A DNA stretch of 64,000 bases from positions 4,963 to 68,962 of the forward strand of contig JAZKIW010000049.1 in assembly GCA_040384625.1 (NCBI GenBank), given 5' to 3'. The notes beneath the pieces are model-generated. The model saw nothing but the letters and a program-made list of their open reading frames with translations. It was not told the DNA's origin and made no database searches. The stretch's first letter is position 1. Each line of letters opens with the position of its first letter. Positions 38,631 to 48,405 of this stretch are shown piece after piece. The stretch is from CADEEN01 sp040384625. GTDB lineage: Bacteria > Pseudomonadota > Gammaproteobacteria > Burkholderiales > Burkholderiaceae_C. The position numbers and the translations under genes are program-made.

Positions 38631-41600
38631 ATGCGCAGCCGCTTGCCGCCGGTTGCCCTGTCGCTCACCGTCCCCACCGTGCCCCCTGTGCCCGCCAACG
38701 CCCCTGCCGCCGCCTTCGTCGAGCGGCGACGGCACCCTGCGCTGCGTTGGCTATGGCGCATTGCGTTCGGCACCCTGTTCGGGGCCTGGAGTCTGGTGCT
38801 GCTGGCGTGGCTGACCCTGCATTGGGGCATTCTGCCTCGCATCGAACAATGGCGCCCGCAGATCGAAGCCCGCGCCAGCCTGGCTCTCGGTGTGCCGGTA
38901 TCGATCGGGACGATCCGCGTGCGTTCGAGCGGCTGGGTGCCCGCGTTCGAGTTGAGCGACGTCGTGCTGAAGGACCGCCTGCAGCGCGAAGCCCTGCGCC
39001 TGCCCAAGGTCAATGCGGCCGTGTCCGCGCGTTCGTTGCTGGCGCTCGAATTGCGATTCGAGCAGCTGCACATCGATGGCGCGGCACTCGAGGTCCGGCG
39101 CGACGCTGCGGGCCGCATCTTCGTGGCCGGCATCGAGATCCCGCCCGGTGGCGCCGAAGCCGACAGCTTTGCGGCCGACTGGTTCTTCTCGCAGCACGAG
39201 TTCGTCGTTCGCAATGGCCGCCTGCGCTGGATCGACGAGCAGCGCCAGGCGCCCGCACTCGAGCTCGAAGGCGTCGACCTGGTCGTTCGCAACGGCTTTC
39301 GTCGACACGAAGTGCGCCTGGACGCGACGCCGCCCCCGGCCTGGGGCGAGCGCTTCAGCGTGCAGGGTCGCTTCACACAATCCTTGCTCGATGCCAGTGG
39401 CGATTGGCGGCGCTGGGACGGCAGCCTGCACGTGTCGCTGCCGCGCACCGACGTCGCCGAACTGCGCCGTCATGTCACGCTGCCCTTCGAGCTCGGCGCG
39501 GGGGAGGGTGCGCTGCGCGCCTGGATCGATGTGCGCCGCGGCCAAGCCCAGGCGGCGACAGCCGATGTCGCGCTGCGCGCCGTGGCAGTGCGGCTTGCGC
39601 CGAGTGTCGAGCCGCTGGCCTTCGCCGAAGTCCGGGGCCGTATCGGCGCCGAGCGCAGCCAGGGGCAGCTCAAGTTCTCTGCAGCGGGGCTGACGTTCGC
39701 GACGACCGACGGGGTGCTCTGGCCGCGCAGCAACTTCACGCTGACGTTGCGGCAAGCCGCCGACGCCAAGCCTGACACCATGGCTTTCAGCGGCGGTGAA
39801 CTCAGCGCCGACTTGCTTGATCTGGGTGTGATGGCCCAGGTGGCGTCACGTGTGCCGCTCGGCGCGGCGCTGGCCAAGGGACTTGGCGAGTTGGCCCCGA
39901 GTGGCCGGGTCACAGCGCTCGCGGCGCAATGGAGCGGCCCGCTCGATGCGCCGTCGCAGTACAAGGTCAAGGCCAGCGTTGCCGGCTTGTCGATCGCCGC
40001 AGCGCCGTCGGCCGATGCCGCTGTGGTCGGTCGGCCCGGCTGGCGCAATGCATCGATCGAACTCGATGCTAACGAGGCCGGCGGCAAGGCCAGGCTGGGG
40101 CTCGACAAGGGTGCCCTGATCCTGCCTGGAGTGTTCGAGCAGGCCGAGGTCGCGCTGGACAGCTTCTCGACGCAATTGAGCTGGCGCATTCGTGCTGCCG
40201 AGAAGGGCGGGGCAGCGCCGGGCCTGGAGCTCACGCTCAGCGACACGCGCTTCGCCAACGCCGATGCCCAAGGCGAGCTGAGTGTCCTGCGCTGGCAGAC
40301 CGGCGCCGGTGCGGCGGGCGCTGCACATGGCCGCGGCGCGCGCTTCCCCGGGCGGCTCGAACTGGTGGGCAGCCTGACGCGTGGCCGTGCCGCTGCCGTG
40401 GCCCGCTACCTGCCGCTCGGAGTGCATGAGTCGGCTCGGCGCTATGTGCAGCACGCTGTGCTGGATGGTCGCGTGGCCGGCGCCAGTTTCAGGGTCAATG
40501 GCGACTTGTGGGACTTTCCCTTTGGCGCTCCTGCGGCGCCCGGTACCGGGACCCACACCGGTGGCGAATTCCGCATCGCCGCCCGTGCCGAAGACGTGAC
40601 CCTGGCCTATGTGCCGGACGAGCCCGGGCGGGCGTCGCCGTGGCCGGCCTTCACCCAGGTGCAGGGCGAGCTGGTGTTCGAGCGCAACGCGATGGAGATC
40701 CGCAATGCGCGCGCACGCATGTATGGCGTCGAGCTGACGCGCGTCAACGGCACGATCCGCGACCTGACCCAGCCGTTGCTGCGCATCGAAGGCCAGGGCC
40801 GCGGGCCCTTGGCCGACCTGCTGCGCTACACCGAGGCCACGCCGATCGGCGAGTGGACCGGTCACGCCCTGCGCGGCGCCACCGGCACCGGCGCTGCCGA
40901 CCTGACGCTCAAGCTCGAGATTCCAATCAGCGATGTGCCGCGCAGCACCGTCCAGGGCCGTGTGACGCTGGGGGGCAACGATGTTCGGCTGTCGAGCGCG
41001 ATGCCCCTGCTGGCCGGCGCCAAGGCCCGGGTCGACTTCAGCCAGCAGGGCTTCTCGATCGCCGGCGGCAGTGCGCGTGTGCTCGGCGGCGACCTCAGCA
41101 TCGAAGGCGGGGCGCAGCCCGACGGCAGCCAGCGCTTCGTGGCGCAGGGGGTCGCCAGCGCCGACGCGCTGCGCCGCGCGCCCGAGCTGGGTGCCCTGTC
41201 TCGCTTGGCGGTCCACCTGAGCGGCCAGACGACCTACCGCCTGGCGCTGGGCATCGTGCGTGGCCAGACCGAATTCAGCTTGACCAGCCCGATGACCGGC
41301 CTGGCGATCGACTTGCCCGCGCCTTTGAAGAAGAGCGCCGAGGCCGCCTGGCCCTTGCGTGCGGAGTCGCGGCTGACCAGCGGCGCGAGCGCCGAACCTG
41401 CGCGCGACACGTTGCGCGTCGAACTCGGCAACGTGATCCAGGCCCAGTACCAACGCGACCTGTCGCGCGACTCGCCGCAGGTTCAGCGCGGCGCGATTGC
41501 CGTGTTGGATGCCTTGCCGCCGCTGCCCGAGCGTGGTGTCCATGCCCTTCTCAACCTGGCCACCGTCGACGGCGATGCCTGGCAAGCGCTGGCGGACCGC

Positions 41601-42803
41601 CTGCAGGCTGCGCCCGGCGACGCAGTCGGCGCGGGCGCGGCGGTCGACGACGGCTACCTGCCGCGCACCGTGGCGCTGCGCGCGCAGGCGCTCAGCTCCG
41701 GTGGACGCCGATTGACTAGGCTCGTTGCGGGCGTGAGCCAGGACACAGAAGCGACCTGGCGTGGCAGCCTGGACGCCGATCAGCTCGGCGGCTACGTCGA
41801 ATACCGCGCGGCTTCCGGCGCGAACAACCCGGGCCGCATCTACGCCCGGCTGGCGCGCCTGGCCCTGCCGCCCAGCGACGCCGATTCTGTCGAGAACCTG
41901 CTCGTGCAGGCACCGGCCAGCGTGCCCGCACTGGACATCGTGATCGACGACTTCGAGTTGCGCGGCAAGAAGTTCGGCCGCGTCGAGATCGAGGCTGCGA
42001 ATCGCGCCGCCGAAGGCGGCGGGCGCGAATGGCGCATGAACCGCTTTGCCGTGAGCAACCCGGACGCCCAGCTCACGGGCACCGGCCAATGGCGGCCCGG
42101 CAGCGGCGTCGGACGCCAGCGCATGGTGATGGACTTCAAGCTCGAACTCGCCAACAGCGGCGCGGCGCTCGAACGCCTGGGCTTCCCCGGCACGATGCGC
42201 GGCGGCAAGGGCCGCCTGAGCGGCCAGCTGCAATGGGCCGGCTCGCCGTTGTCGCTGCATGTGCCGAGCCTCGACGGGCGCATGCACTTGGCCCTCGACG
42301 CGGGGCAGTTCCTCAAGGCCGGACCCGGTGCCGCTCGACTCCTGTCGGTGCTCAACCTGCAGGCCCTGCCACGCCGCCTGCTGCTCGACTTCCGCGATGT
42401 GTTCCAGGAAGGTTTTGCGTTCGACAACGTCGGCGGCGACGTGACGATCAACGACGGCGTGGCCGGCACCAACAACCTGCGCATGCGCGGCGTCCAGGCC
42501 GCCGTTCTGATGGAAGGCAACGCCGACATCGCGCGCGAAACGCAGGACCTTCGTGTGCTGGTGGTACCCGAGATCAATGCCGGCACGGCGTCGCTGGCCT
42601 ATGCAGTGATCAACCCGGCGATCGGCCTAGGCAGCTTCCTCGCACAACTGTTCCTGCGCCGTCCGCTGATGGCGGCTAGCACGCGCGAGTTCACGGTTCA
42701 GGGCTCGTGGGCTGAGCCCCGGGTCGAGCGGGTCGAGCGCCGTTTCGATGCACCTCTGCCCGACATGGACCCACCCGCCGCGGCTTCGGCGCCGCGTCAA
42801 TGA
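38631..42803 (+). CDS. yhdP: YhdP family AsmA-like envelope protein
   Basis: Very large protein (1390 aa) with one N-terminal TM helix (about 38-60) and a long periplasmic beta-rich body (DUF3971 and AsmA-type C-terminus: LNLQALPRRLLLDFRDVFQEGFAFDNVGGDVTI). YhdP, TamB and YdbH form bridges that carry phospholipid to the outer membrane in E. coli. ATG 38631 is chosen; the frame is open from 38559 only with a TTG start. Followed by the Nit1-like gene. Confidence 0.9.
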   Translation: MRSRLPPVALSLTVPTVPPVPANAPAAAFVERRRHPALRWLWRIAFGTLFGAWSLVLLAWLTLHWGILPRIEQWRPQIEARASLALGVPVSIGTIRVRSSGWVPAFELSDVVLKDRLQREALRLPKVNAAVSARSLLALELRFEQLHIDGAALEVRRDAAGRIFVAGIEIPPGGAEADSFAADWFFSQHEFVVRNGRLRWIDEQRQAPALELEGVDLVVRNGFRRHEVRLDATPPPAWGERFSVQGRFTQSLLDASGDWRRWDGSLHVSLPRTDVAELRRHVTLPFELGAGEGALRAWIDVRRGQAQAATADVALRAVAVRLAPSVEPLAFAEVRGRIGAERSQGQLKFSAAGLTFATTDGVLWPRSNFTLTLRQAADAKPDTMAFSGGELSADLLDLGVMAQVASRVPLGAALAKGLGELAPSGRVTALAAQWSGPLDAPSQYKVKASVAGLSIAAAPSADAAVVGRPGWRNASIELDANEAGGKARLGLDKGALILPGVFEQAEVALDSFSTQLSWRIRAAEKGGAAPGLELTLSDTRFANADAQGELSVLRWQTGAGAAGAAHGRGARFPGRLELVGSLTRGRAAAVARYLPLGVHESARRYVQHAVLDGRVAGASFRVNGDLWDFPFGAPAAPGTGTHTGGEFRIAARAEDVTLAYVPDEPGRASPWPAFTQVQGELVFERNAMEIRNARARMYGVELTRVNGTIRDLTQPLLRIEGQGRGPLADLLRYTEATPIGEWTGHALRGATGTGAADLTLKLEIPISDVPRSTVQGRVTLGGNDVRLSSAMPLLAGAKARVDFSQQGFSIAGGSARVLGGDLSIEGGAQPDGSQRFVAQGVASADALRRAPELGALSRLAVHLSGQTTYRLALGIVRGQTEFSLTSPMTGLAIDLPAPLKKSAEAAWPLRAESRLTSGASAEPARDTLRVELGNVIQAQYQRDLSRDSPQVQRGAIAVLDALPPLPERGVHALLNLATVDGDAWQALADRLQAAPGDAVGAGAAVDDGYLPRTVALRAQALSSGGRRLTRLVAGVSQDTEATWRGSLDADQLGGYVEYRAASGANNPGRIYARLARLALPPSDADSVENLLVQAPASVPALDIVIDDFELRGKKFGRVEIEAANRAAEGGGREWRMNRFAVSNPDAQLTGTGQWRPGSGVGRQRMVMDFKLELANSGAALERLGFPGTMRGGKGRLSGQLQWAGSPLSLHVPSLDGRMHLALDAGQFLKAGPGAARLLSVLNLQALPRRLLLDFRDVFQEGFAFDNVGGDVTINDGVAGTNNLRMRGVQAAVLMEGNADIARETQDLRVLVVPEINAGTASLAYAVINPAIGLGSFLAQLFLRRPLMAASTREFTVQGSWAEPRVERVERRFDAPLPDMDPPAAASAPRQ

Positions 42804-42814
42804 GGAGACCGCCG

Positions 42815-43615
42815 ATGAAGATCGCCGCCCTGCAGACTGTCTCGACGCCCGACGTCGACCGCAACCTCGAAGCTGCCGCGCAGCTGATCGCCCAGGCGGC
42901 GCGCGAAGGCGCGGAACTTGCCGCCTTGCCGGAGTATTTCTGTCTGATGGGGCGGCGCGACGAAGACAAGCTGGCGATCGCCGAAGCCCCGGGCAGCGGG
43001 CCGATCCAGGCCTTCCTGGCCGCTCAGGCGCGACAGCACGGGCTGTGGCTGATCGGCGGCACACTGCCGTTGCAGACCGCGACAAGCGGTCGTGCACGCA
43101 ACGCCTGTTGCGTTTATGGACCCGACGGCAGTCTGGCCGCGCGCTACGACAAGATCCACCTCTTTCGTTACGACAACGGGCGCGAGAGCTACGACGAGGC
43201 ACGTGTGCTCGAGGCCGGCAGCGAGCCGGTGACGTTTCAAGCTGGGCCGCTTCGCGTCGGCCTGTCGATCTGCTACGACCTGCGCTTCCCCGAGCTGTAC
43301 CGACGGCTTTGCAGCCCGCCTTGCGACCTGCTGAGCGTGCCGGCCGCTTTCACCTACACCACGGGGCGCGCGCATTGGGAGCTGCTGTTGCGCACGCGTG
43401 CAGTCGAGAACCAGTGTTACGTGATTGCGCCGGCCCAGGGGGGCACGCACGAGAACGGGCGCCGCACCTGGGGCCACAGCCTGGTCGTCGATCCCTGGGG
43501 CGAGGTGCTCGCACTGCGGCCTGAGGGCGAAGGCGTCGTGATGGCCGAAATCGACATGAAGCGCCTGGCCTCGGTGCGGCAGCAGTTGCCGGCGCTGGCG
43601 CATCGCCGGCTGTAG
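42815..43615 (+). CDS. carbon-nitrogen hydrolase, Nit1-like (deaminated glutathione amidase type)
   Basis: Nitrilase-superfamily amidase of 266 aa with triad E40 (ALPEYF), K113 (RYDKIHLF) and C153 (GLSICYDLRFPELYR). ATG 42815 follows GAGGAGA (42802-42808) at 6 nt, so it is preferred to the ATG at 42800. The FR(Y)D and RFPELYR features match Nit1/YbeM enzymes that repair deaminated glutathione. The yhdP-nitrilase order is widespread, often followed by tldD; tldD is not present here. Confidence 0.88.
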   Translation: MKIAALQTVSTPDVDRNLEAAAQLIAQAAREGAELAALPEYFCLMGRRDEDKLAIAEAPGSGPIQAFLAAQARQHGLWLIGGTLPLQTATSGRARNACCVYGPDGSLAARYDKIHLFRYDNGRESYDEARVLEAGSEPVTFQAGPLRVGLSICYDLRFPELYRRLCSPPCDLLSVPAAFTYTTGRAHWELLLRTRAVENQCYVIAPAQGGTHENGRRTWGHSLVVDPWGEVLALRPEGEGVVMAEIDMKRLASVRQQLPALAHRRL

Positions 43616-43637
43616 GTGTAGCCGCCGCCGCGGGTGG

Positions 43638-44861
43638 TCAACGACTGCCGAACATCATCCGCCGCGCCAGTGCATTCTTCAGCGGCGGTAGGCGGTCGAT
43701 CACGGCCATGCCCACGCCGCGCAGGGTGCCGATGCCGGGCGTCTGCCAGGTGAAGCTGCGGGCAAGGAAGTCGGTGGCGGCGATCATGGCCCAGCGGTCG
43801 GGCGCGCGCTGCCAGGCCACGCGGGACAGGGCCTGGTCGAGGTCGGGTGCGGCCCGGCTAGGGTCGACCGCGTCGCGCAGCGCGATGGCCAAGGCGAAGG
43901 CGTCACGCAGACCGAGGTTCAGCCCCTGCCCGGCGACCGGGTGCAAGGTCTGCGCGGCATTGCCGATGCGCACCTGGCGCCCGCGCACGAGGCTCTTCTG
44001 CGCCGCCAGACCGAGCGGAAAGCACTTCATCTCGGAGACCGAAGCAATGCGACCGACGCGCCGATCGAACACTGTGTTGAGGACGGCGGCGCGCTGCGCA
44101 GTGTCGAGCTCGCGCACTGGATCGTCGTTGCGCGGCACGCACCACACGAGCGAAGCGCGCTGGGTGCCGGTCGTGGAGTCCGCGAGGCTGGGAGGCAGGG
44201 GCAGCAGAGCGGCAGGCCCATAACGCGTGAAGCGCTCGACCGCCAGGCCGCGGGTACCCTCGGCCAGCGTGACGCTGCCGACCCAGGCGTCCTGTCGGTA
44301 ATCGTGCCTGAGGTCCGCGACCTTGTTGTCGCCGAACACGCCGCCTTCGGCCACCACCGCCAGATCGAAGCGCTCGGCCACGCCGGCATCGACCTCGATG
44401 CCATCGGTCAGATCCTTCAGCGCCGACACCGGCGCTCCGAAGCGGCTGTGCAGGCGCGCCGGCTCGGCCGCCGCCGCGGTCTCCCACGCGCGCTGCATCG
44501 GCGCGACGAGCGCGCCGTAGCCGAGTACGGCCCCCAGCATGGGCACGCCCAGGGCGCTGGCCGCGAGACGCACCTCGGGCGTTCCGAGCCAGCCGGGCAC
44601 GGCCAATGCAGGTGCCTGCTGTGAGACCCAGACTTCGCGGATCGGCTCGGCGCATGCGCCATCCCAGGCGCCGACACGTTCGAGCAGCTGGATGCTGCCC
44701 AGCGCCAAGGCCAGGGTGCGTGCATCGCCGGATACGTCACGCGTGGCGGGCCGGGCGTCGAACAGGCTCAGTTGTGCCTTCGGCAACGTGCGGGCGGCCA
44801 GCAGGGCCAGCGCCAGGCCGACGGGACCGGCGCCGATGACTGCGATCGAGAGCGGCTTCAT
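43638..44861 (-). CDS. UbiH/UbiF/Coq6-type FAD-dependent ring hydroxylase
   Basis: Monooxygenase of 407 aa with FAD loop VIGAGPVGLAL (8-18), a central DG-type region (ERFDLAVVAEGG), and the second FAD motif IGNAAQTLHPVAGQGLNLGLRDA. This family hydroxylates the ubiquinone ring in aerobic cells; which position (UbiH, UbiF, UbiI) cannot be told by eye. Convergent with the Nit1-like gene. Confidence 0.85.
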   Translation of the reverse strand: MKPLSIAVIGAGPVGLALALLAARTLPKAQLSLFDARPATRDVSGDARTLALALGSIQLLERVGAWDGACAEPIREVWVSQQAPALAVPGWLGTPEVRLAASALGVPMLGAVLGYGALVAPMQRAWETAAAAEPARLHSRFGAPVSALKDLTDGIEVDAGVAERFDLAVVAEGGVFGDNKVADLRHDYRQDAWVGSVTLAEGTRGLAVERFTRYGPAALLPLPPSLADSTTGTQRASLVWCVPRNDDPVRELDTAQRAAVLNTVFDRRVGRIASVSEMKCFPLGLAAQKSLVRGRQVRIGNAAQTLHPVAGQGLNLGLRDAFALAIALRDAVDPSRAAPDLDQALSRVAWQRAPDRWAMIAATDFLARSFTWQTPGIGTLRGVGMAVIDRLPPLKNALARRMMFGSR

Positions 44862-44919
44862 GGGCTGAGGGCGATCCTAGCGGGCGTCGGGGCAGCGCGG
44901 CAGCGGCATCGCCATCGTC

Positions 44920-44925
44920 TAGAAT
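44920..44925 (+). promoter_or_regulatory. possible -10 box for yajC-secDF
   Basis: TCTAGAATCC with TAGAAT about 113 nt before the yajC start, in the 176-bp divergent gap to the UbiH-type gene. No clear -35. Confidence 0.35.
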
Positions 44926-45037
44926 CCGCCGCCTTCCGAACGCCCGGTACACCCGCGGCGTTGCAGGTTTTCCCGGTCTTGGAACCCCCTGGCCGAAGCC
45001 GCATCTGAATGTGGCCCATCACTTTAGGACCGACGAC

Positions 45038-45370
45038 GTGTTCATTTCCCAAGCTTTTGCCCAGACCGCGCCGGCCGCCGCCGCCGGTGGCGGTGCAGAG
45101 TCGACCCTGTTCAGCCTGCTGCCGCTGGTGCTGATGTTCGTGGTGCTGTACTTCATCATGATCCGCCCGCAGATGAAGCGGCAGAAGGAGCACAAGGCGA
45201 TGGTCGAATCCGTCGCCAAGGGCGACGAGGTCGTGATCGGCGGTGGCATGCTGGGCAAGATCAGCAAGCTCGGCGAGACCTACATCTCGGTCGAGGTCGC
45301 CACCGGCGTCGAGGTGCAGGTGCAGCGCGCGGCCATTGTGCAGGTGTTGCCCAAGGGCACGATCAAGTAA
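45038..45370 (+). CDS. yajC: preprotein translocase subunit YajC
   Basis: Accessory inner-membrane subunit of the SecDF complex, 110 aa. GTG 45038 (FISQAFAQ, typical for betaproteobacteria) follows TAGGA (45025-45029) and is preferred over GTG 45011. One TM helix (about 25-45) is followed by IRPQMKRQKEHKAMVESVAKGDEVVIGGG. The usual upstream tgt and queA genes are absent; a UbiH-type gene lies divergently instead. Confidence 0.93.
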   Translation: MFISQAFAQTAPAAAAGGGAESTLFSLLPLVLMFVVLYFIMIRPQMKRQKEHKAMVESVAKGDEVVIGGGMLGKISKLGETYISVEVATGVEVQVQRAAIVQVLPKGTIK

Positions 45371-45411
45371 TCCGCTGCGGCGCCACTCCGGTGCCGCGAA
45401 AGTTGTCGCCC

Positions 45412-47298
45412 ATGAACCGCTACCCCTTGTGGAAGTACGCGATGCTCGTCATCGCCTTGTTGATCGGCGCGCTCTACACGGCGCCGAACTTCTTCGGCGA
45501 GGCGCCGGCGGTGCAGGTGTCGTCGGGCAAGGCGACGGTGAAGATGGAGCCGGCCCTGGTCGGGCGCGTGCAGGAAGCGCTGAAGGCGGCCGGCGTGAAC
45601 GCAGACTTCGTGGCCCTCGAAGGCACTTCGGTGCGGGCCCGCTTCGACACCACCGACACCCAGATCAAGGCCAAGGATGCGATCGCCAAGGCCCTGAACC
45701 CCGATCCGGCGAACCCCGCGTACATCGTCGCGCTAAACCTGGTTTCGCGCTCGCCGCAGTGGCTGGCCAAGGTGCGCGCGCTGCCGATGTACCTCGGGCT
45801 GGACTTGCGCGGTGGCGTGCACTTCCTGATGCAGGTCGACATGAAGTCGGCGTTGACGAAGAAGGCCGAGTCGCTGACCGGTGACATGCGCACCTTGCTG
45901 CGCGACAAGAACATCCGCCATGCCGGCATAAGCCGCGACGGCAACACCGTTGAGCTGCGCTTTCGCGATAAGCCCACGCTCGATGCAGCGCGCGCCCTGC
46001 TCGGTGACCAGCTCCCCGACCTGGACTGGACGGAAAGCGCCGATGGCGACGGCCTCAAGCTGTCGGGTGCGCTCAAGCCGCAGGCTGCGCGTGCGGTGCA
46101 GGATGCGGCGCTGAAGCAGAACATCACCACCCTGCACAACCGCGTCAACGAACTCGGGGTGGCCGAGCCGGTGATCCAGCAGCAGGGCGCCGACCGCGTG
46201 GTGGTGCAGCTGCCGGGTGTGCAGGACACGGCCAAGGCCAAGGACATCATTGGACGTACTGCGACGCTGGAAGTACGCCTGGTCGACGACAGCGCAGAAG
46301 CGGCCGCGGCGGCGGTCGGCTCGGGGCCGGTGCCTTTCGGTACCGAGCGCTACATCGAGCGCGGCGGCGCGCCGCTGATCGTCAAGCGCCAGGTGATCCT
46401 GACCGGCGAGAACCTGACCGATGCGCAGCCCGGCTTCGACGGCCAGAACGCCAACGAGCCGGCGGTGCACCTGACGCTGGACGCCAAGGGCGCGCGCATC
46501 TTCCGTGACGTGACGCGCGAGAACGTCAACAAGCGCATGGCCATCCTGCTGTTCGAGAAAGGCAAGGGCGAGGTCGTCACCGCGCCGGTGATCCGCAGCG
46601 AGATCGGCGGCGGCCGGGTGCAGATTTCGGGCCAGATGAACACCGTCGAGGCGGCCGACACGGCCCTGCTGCTGCGTGCTGGCTCTCTGGCCGCACCGAT
46701 GGAGATCATCGAAGAACGGACGATCGGCCCGAGCCTGGGCGCCGAGAACATCAAGCTCGGCTTCAACAGCGTGATCTACGGCTTCTCGGCCATCGCCGTG
46801 TTCATGTGCCTGTACTACCTGCTGTTCGGGGTCTTCTCAACCATCGCGCTGGCCTTCAACCTGCTGCTGCTGGTGGCGGTGCTGTCGATGCTGCAGGCGA
46901 CGCTGACCCTGCCTGGCATCGCGGCGATCGCACTGGCCCTGGGCATGGCGATCGACGCCAACGTGCTGATCAATGAGCGCGTGCGCGAGGAACTGCGCAA
47001 TGGCGCCAGCCCGCAGACGGCGATCGCCACCGGCTACGAGCGCGCCTGGGGCACGATCCTGGACTCCAACGTCACCACGCTGATTGCCGGCTTGGCCCTG
47101 CTGGCCTTCGGCTCCGGGCCGGTGCGCGGCTTTGCCGTGGTGCACTGCCTGGGGATCCTCACTTCGATGTTTTCGGCCGTCGTGTTCTCGCGTGGCCTGG
47201 TCAACCTCTGGTACGGCCGGCAGAAGAAGCTCAAGGGCGTGTCGATCGGACAGGTCTGGCGGCCCGATGGCGCGGCCAGGCCGACAGCGGAAGTCTGA
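45412..47298 (+). CDS. secD: protein translocase subunit SecD
   Basis: RND-type subunit of 628 aa that uses proton motive force to complete protein export. N-terminal TM (about 7-25), large periplasmic P1 head, then the six-TM bundle. Motifs: YLGLDLRGGVHFLMQVD, TIGPSLGAENIKLGF, IALALGMAIDANVLINERVREE. ATG 45412 (MNRYPLWKY) is preferred over 45391. Located 41 bp after yajC and 12 bp before secF. Confidence 0.97.
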   Translation: MNRYPLWKYAMLVIALLIGALYTAPNFFGEAPAVQVSSGKATVKMEPALVGRVQEALKAAGVNADFVALEGTSVRARFDTTDTQIKAKDAIAKALNPDPANPAYIVALNLVSRSPQWLAKVRALPMYLGLDLRGGVHFLMQVDMKSALTKKAESLTGDMRTLLRDKNIRHAGISRDGNTVELRFRDKPTLDAARALLGDQLPDLDWTESADGDGLKLSGALKPQAARAVQDAALKQNITTLHNRVNELGVAEPVIQQQGADRVVVQLPGVQDTAKAKDIIGRTATLEVRLVDDSAEAAAAAVGSGPVPFGTERYIERGGAPLIVKRQVILTGENLTDAQPGFDGQNANEPAVHLTLDAKGARIFRDVTRENVNKRMAILLFEKGKGEVVTAPVIRSEIGGGRVQISGQMNTVEAADTALLLRAGSLAAPMEIIEERTIGPSLGAENIKLGFNSVIYGFSAIAVFMCLYYLLFGVFSTIALAFNLLLLVAVLSMLQATLTLPGIAAIALALGMAIDANVLINERVREELRNGASPQTAIATGYERAWGTILDSNVTTLIAGLALLAFGSGPVRGFAVVHCLGILTSMFSAVVFSRGLVNLWYGRQKKLKGVSIGQVWRPDGAARPTAEV

Positions 47299-47310
47299 GG
47301 AAAGAACAAG

Positions 47311-48345
47311 ATGGAATTCTTCCGCATTCACCGCGACATCCCCTTCATGCGCCACGCGCTGGTGCTGAACGTGATCTCGTTCCTCACCTTTGCTGCCGCG
47401 GTGTTTTTTCTGGTCACGCGCGGCCTGCATCTGTCGATCGAGTTCACCGGTGGCACCGTGATGGAGGTCGAGTATTCGCAGGCCGCCGACCTCGGCAAGA
47501 CGCGCGCGGCCGTCGACAGCCTCGGCTTGGGCGAGGTCCAGGTGCAGAACTTCGGCACTTCGCGCGACGTGCTGATCCGCCTGCCGCTGCGTGGCGACGC
47601 CAAGCAGAGCGAGTTAGCCGGGCGGGTGTTCGAGGCCCTGTGCAAGGCCGAGTCGGCCACGGTCGGTACCAAGCAATACACCACGCCGCAGGGCGAGCAG
47701 GTCAGCCGGCCGTCGTGCGCCACCAGCACGGATTCCGAGCCGCTCAAGCTGTCGCGCACGGAGTTCGTCGGACCCTCGGTCGGCGCCGAACTGGCCTGGG
47801 ACGGCATCAAGGCGCTCGGCGTGACGATCCTGGGCATCGTGATCTACCTCGCCATCCGCTTCGAGTGGAAGTTCTCGATCGCCGGCATCGTCGCCAACCT
47901 GCACGACGTGGTCATCATCCTGGGCTTCTTTGCCTTCTTCCAGTGGGAGTTCTCGCTGGCGGTGCTGGCGGCGGTGCTGGCGGTACTCGGCTACTCGGTC
48001 AACGAGTCGGTGGTCATCTTCGACCGGGTGCGCGAGGCCTTTCGCAAGTTCAGGAAGCTCAACACCCGCGAGGTCATCGATCACGCCATCACCAGCACCA
48101 TCAGCCGCACCATCATCACCCACGGCAGCACCCTGATGATGGTGGTCTCGATGCTGATCTTCGGCGGACCGACCCTGCACTACTTCGCGTTGGCGCTGAC
48201 CATCGGCATCCTGTTCGGCGTCTACTCGTCGGTGTTCGTCGCTGCGGCCATCGTGATGTGGCTCGGCGTCAAACGCGAGGACCTCGTGAAACTGTCCGCA
48301 AAGGAAGGCGACCCGAACGACCCGAACGCCGGCGCGGTGGTTTGA
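47311..48345 (+). CDS. secF: protein translocase subunit SecF
   Basis: Partner of SecD, 344 aa, six TM. Motifs are STEFTGGT-like SIEFTGGTVMEVEY, VGPSVGAELAWDGIKALG, and NESVVIFDRVREAFRK. AGGAAA precedes the ATG. The periplasmic loop includes two Cys (residues about 110-140), which is unusual but not unprecedented. Last gene of the yajC-secD-secF unit. Confidence 0.96.
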   Translation: MEFFRIHRDIPFMRHALVLNVISFLTFAAAVFFLVTRGLHLSIEFTGGTVMEVEYSQAADLGKTRAAVDSLGLGEVQVQNFGTSRDVLIRLPLRGDAKQSELAGRVFEALCKAESATVGTKQYTTPQGEQVSRPSCATSTDSEPLKLSRTEFVGPSVGAELAWDGIKALGVTILGIVIYLAIRFEWKFSIAGIVANLHDVVIILGFFAFFQWEFSLAVLAAVLAVLGYSVNESVVIFDRVREAFRKFRKLNTREVIDHAITSTISRTIITHGSTLMMVVSMLIFGGPTLHYFALALTIGILFGVYSSVFVAAAIVMWLGVKREDLVKLSAKEGDPNDPNAGAVV

Positions 48346-48405
48346 CGATGTAAGCGGTGGTGTAGAGTCAACAGACCCCGCAAACAAAGGCTCTAACGAT
48401 CCCCT

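Noticed and set aside
39846..42287. 813-codon open frame antisense to yhdP
   Set aside because: It lies wholly within a well-supported gene. Long antisense frames are expected at high GC with strong third-position bias, and its protein is low-complexity (Ala, Arg, Gln rich).
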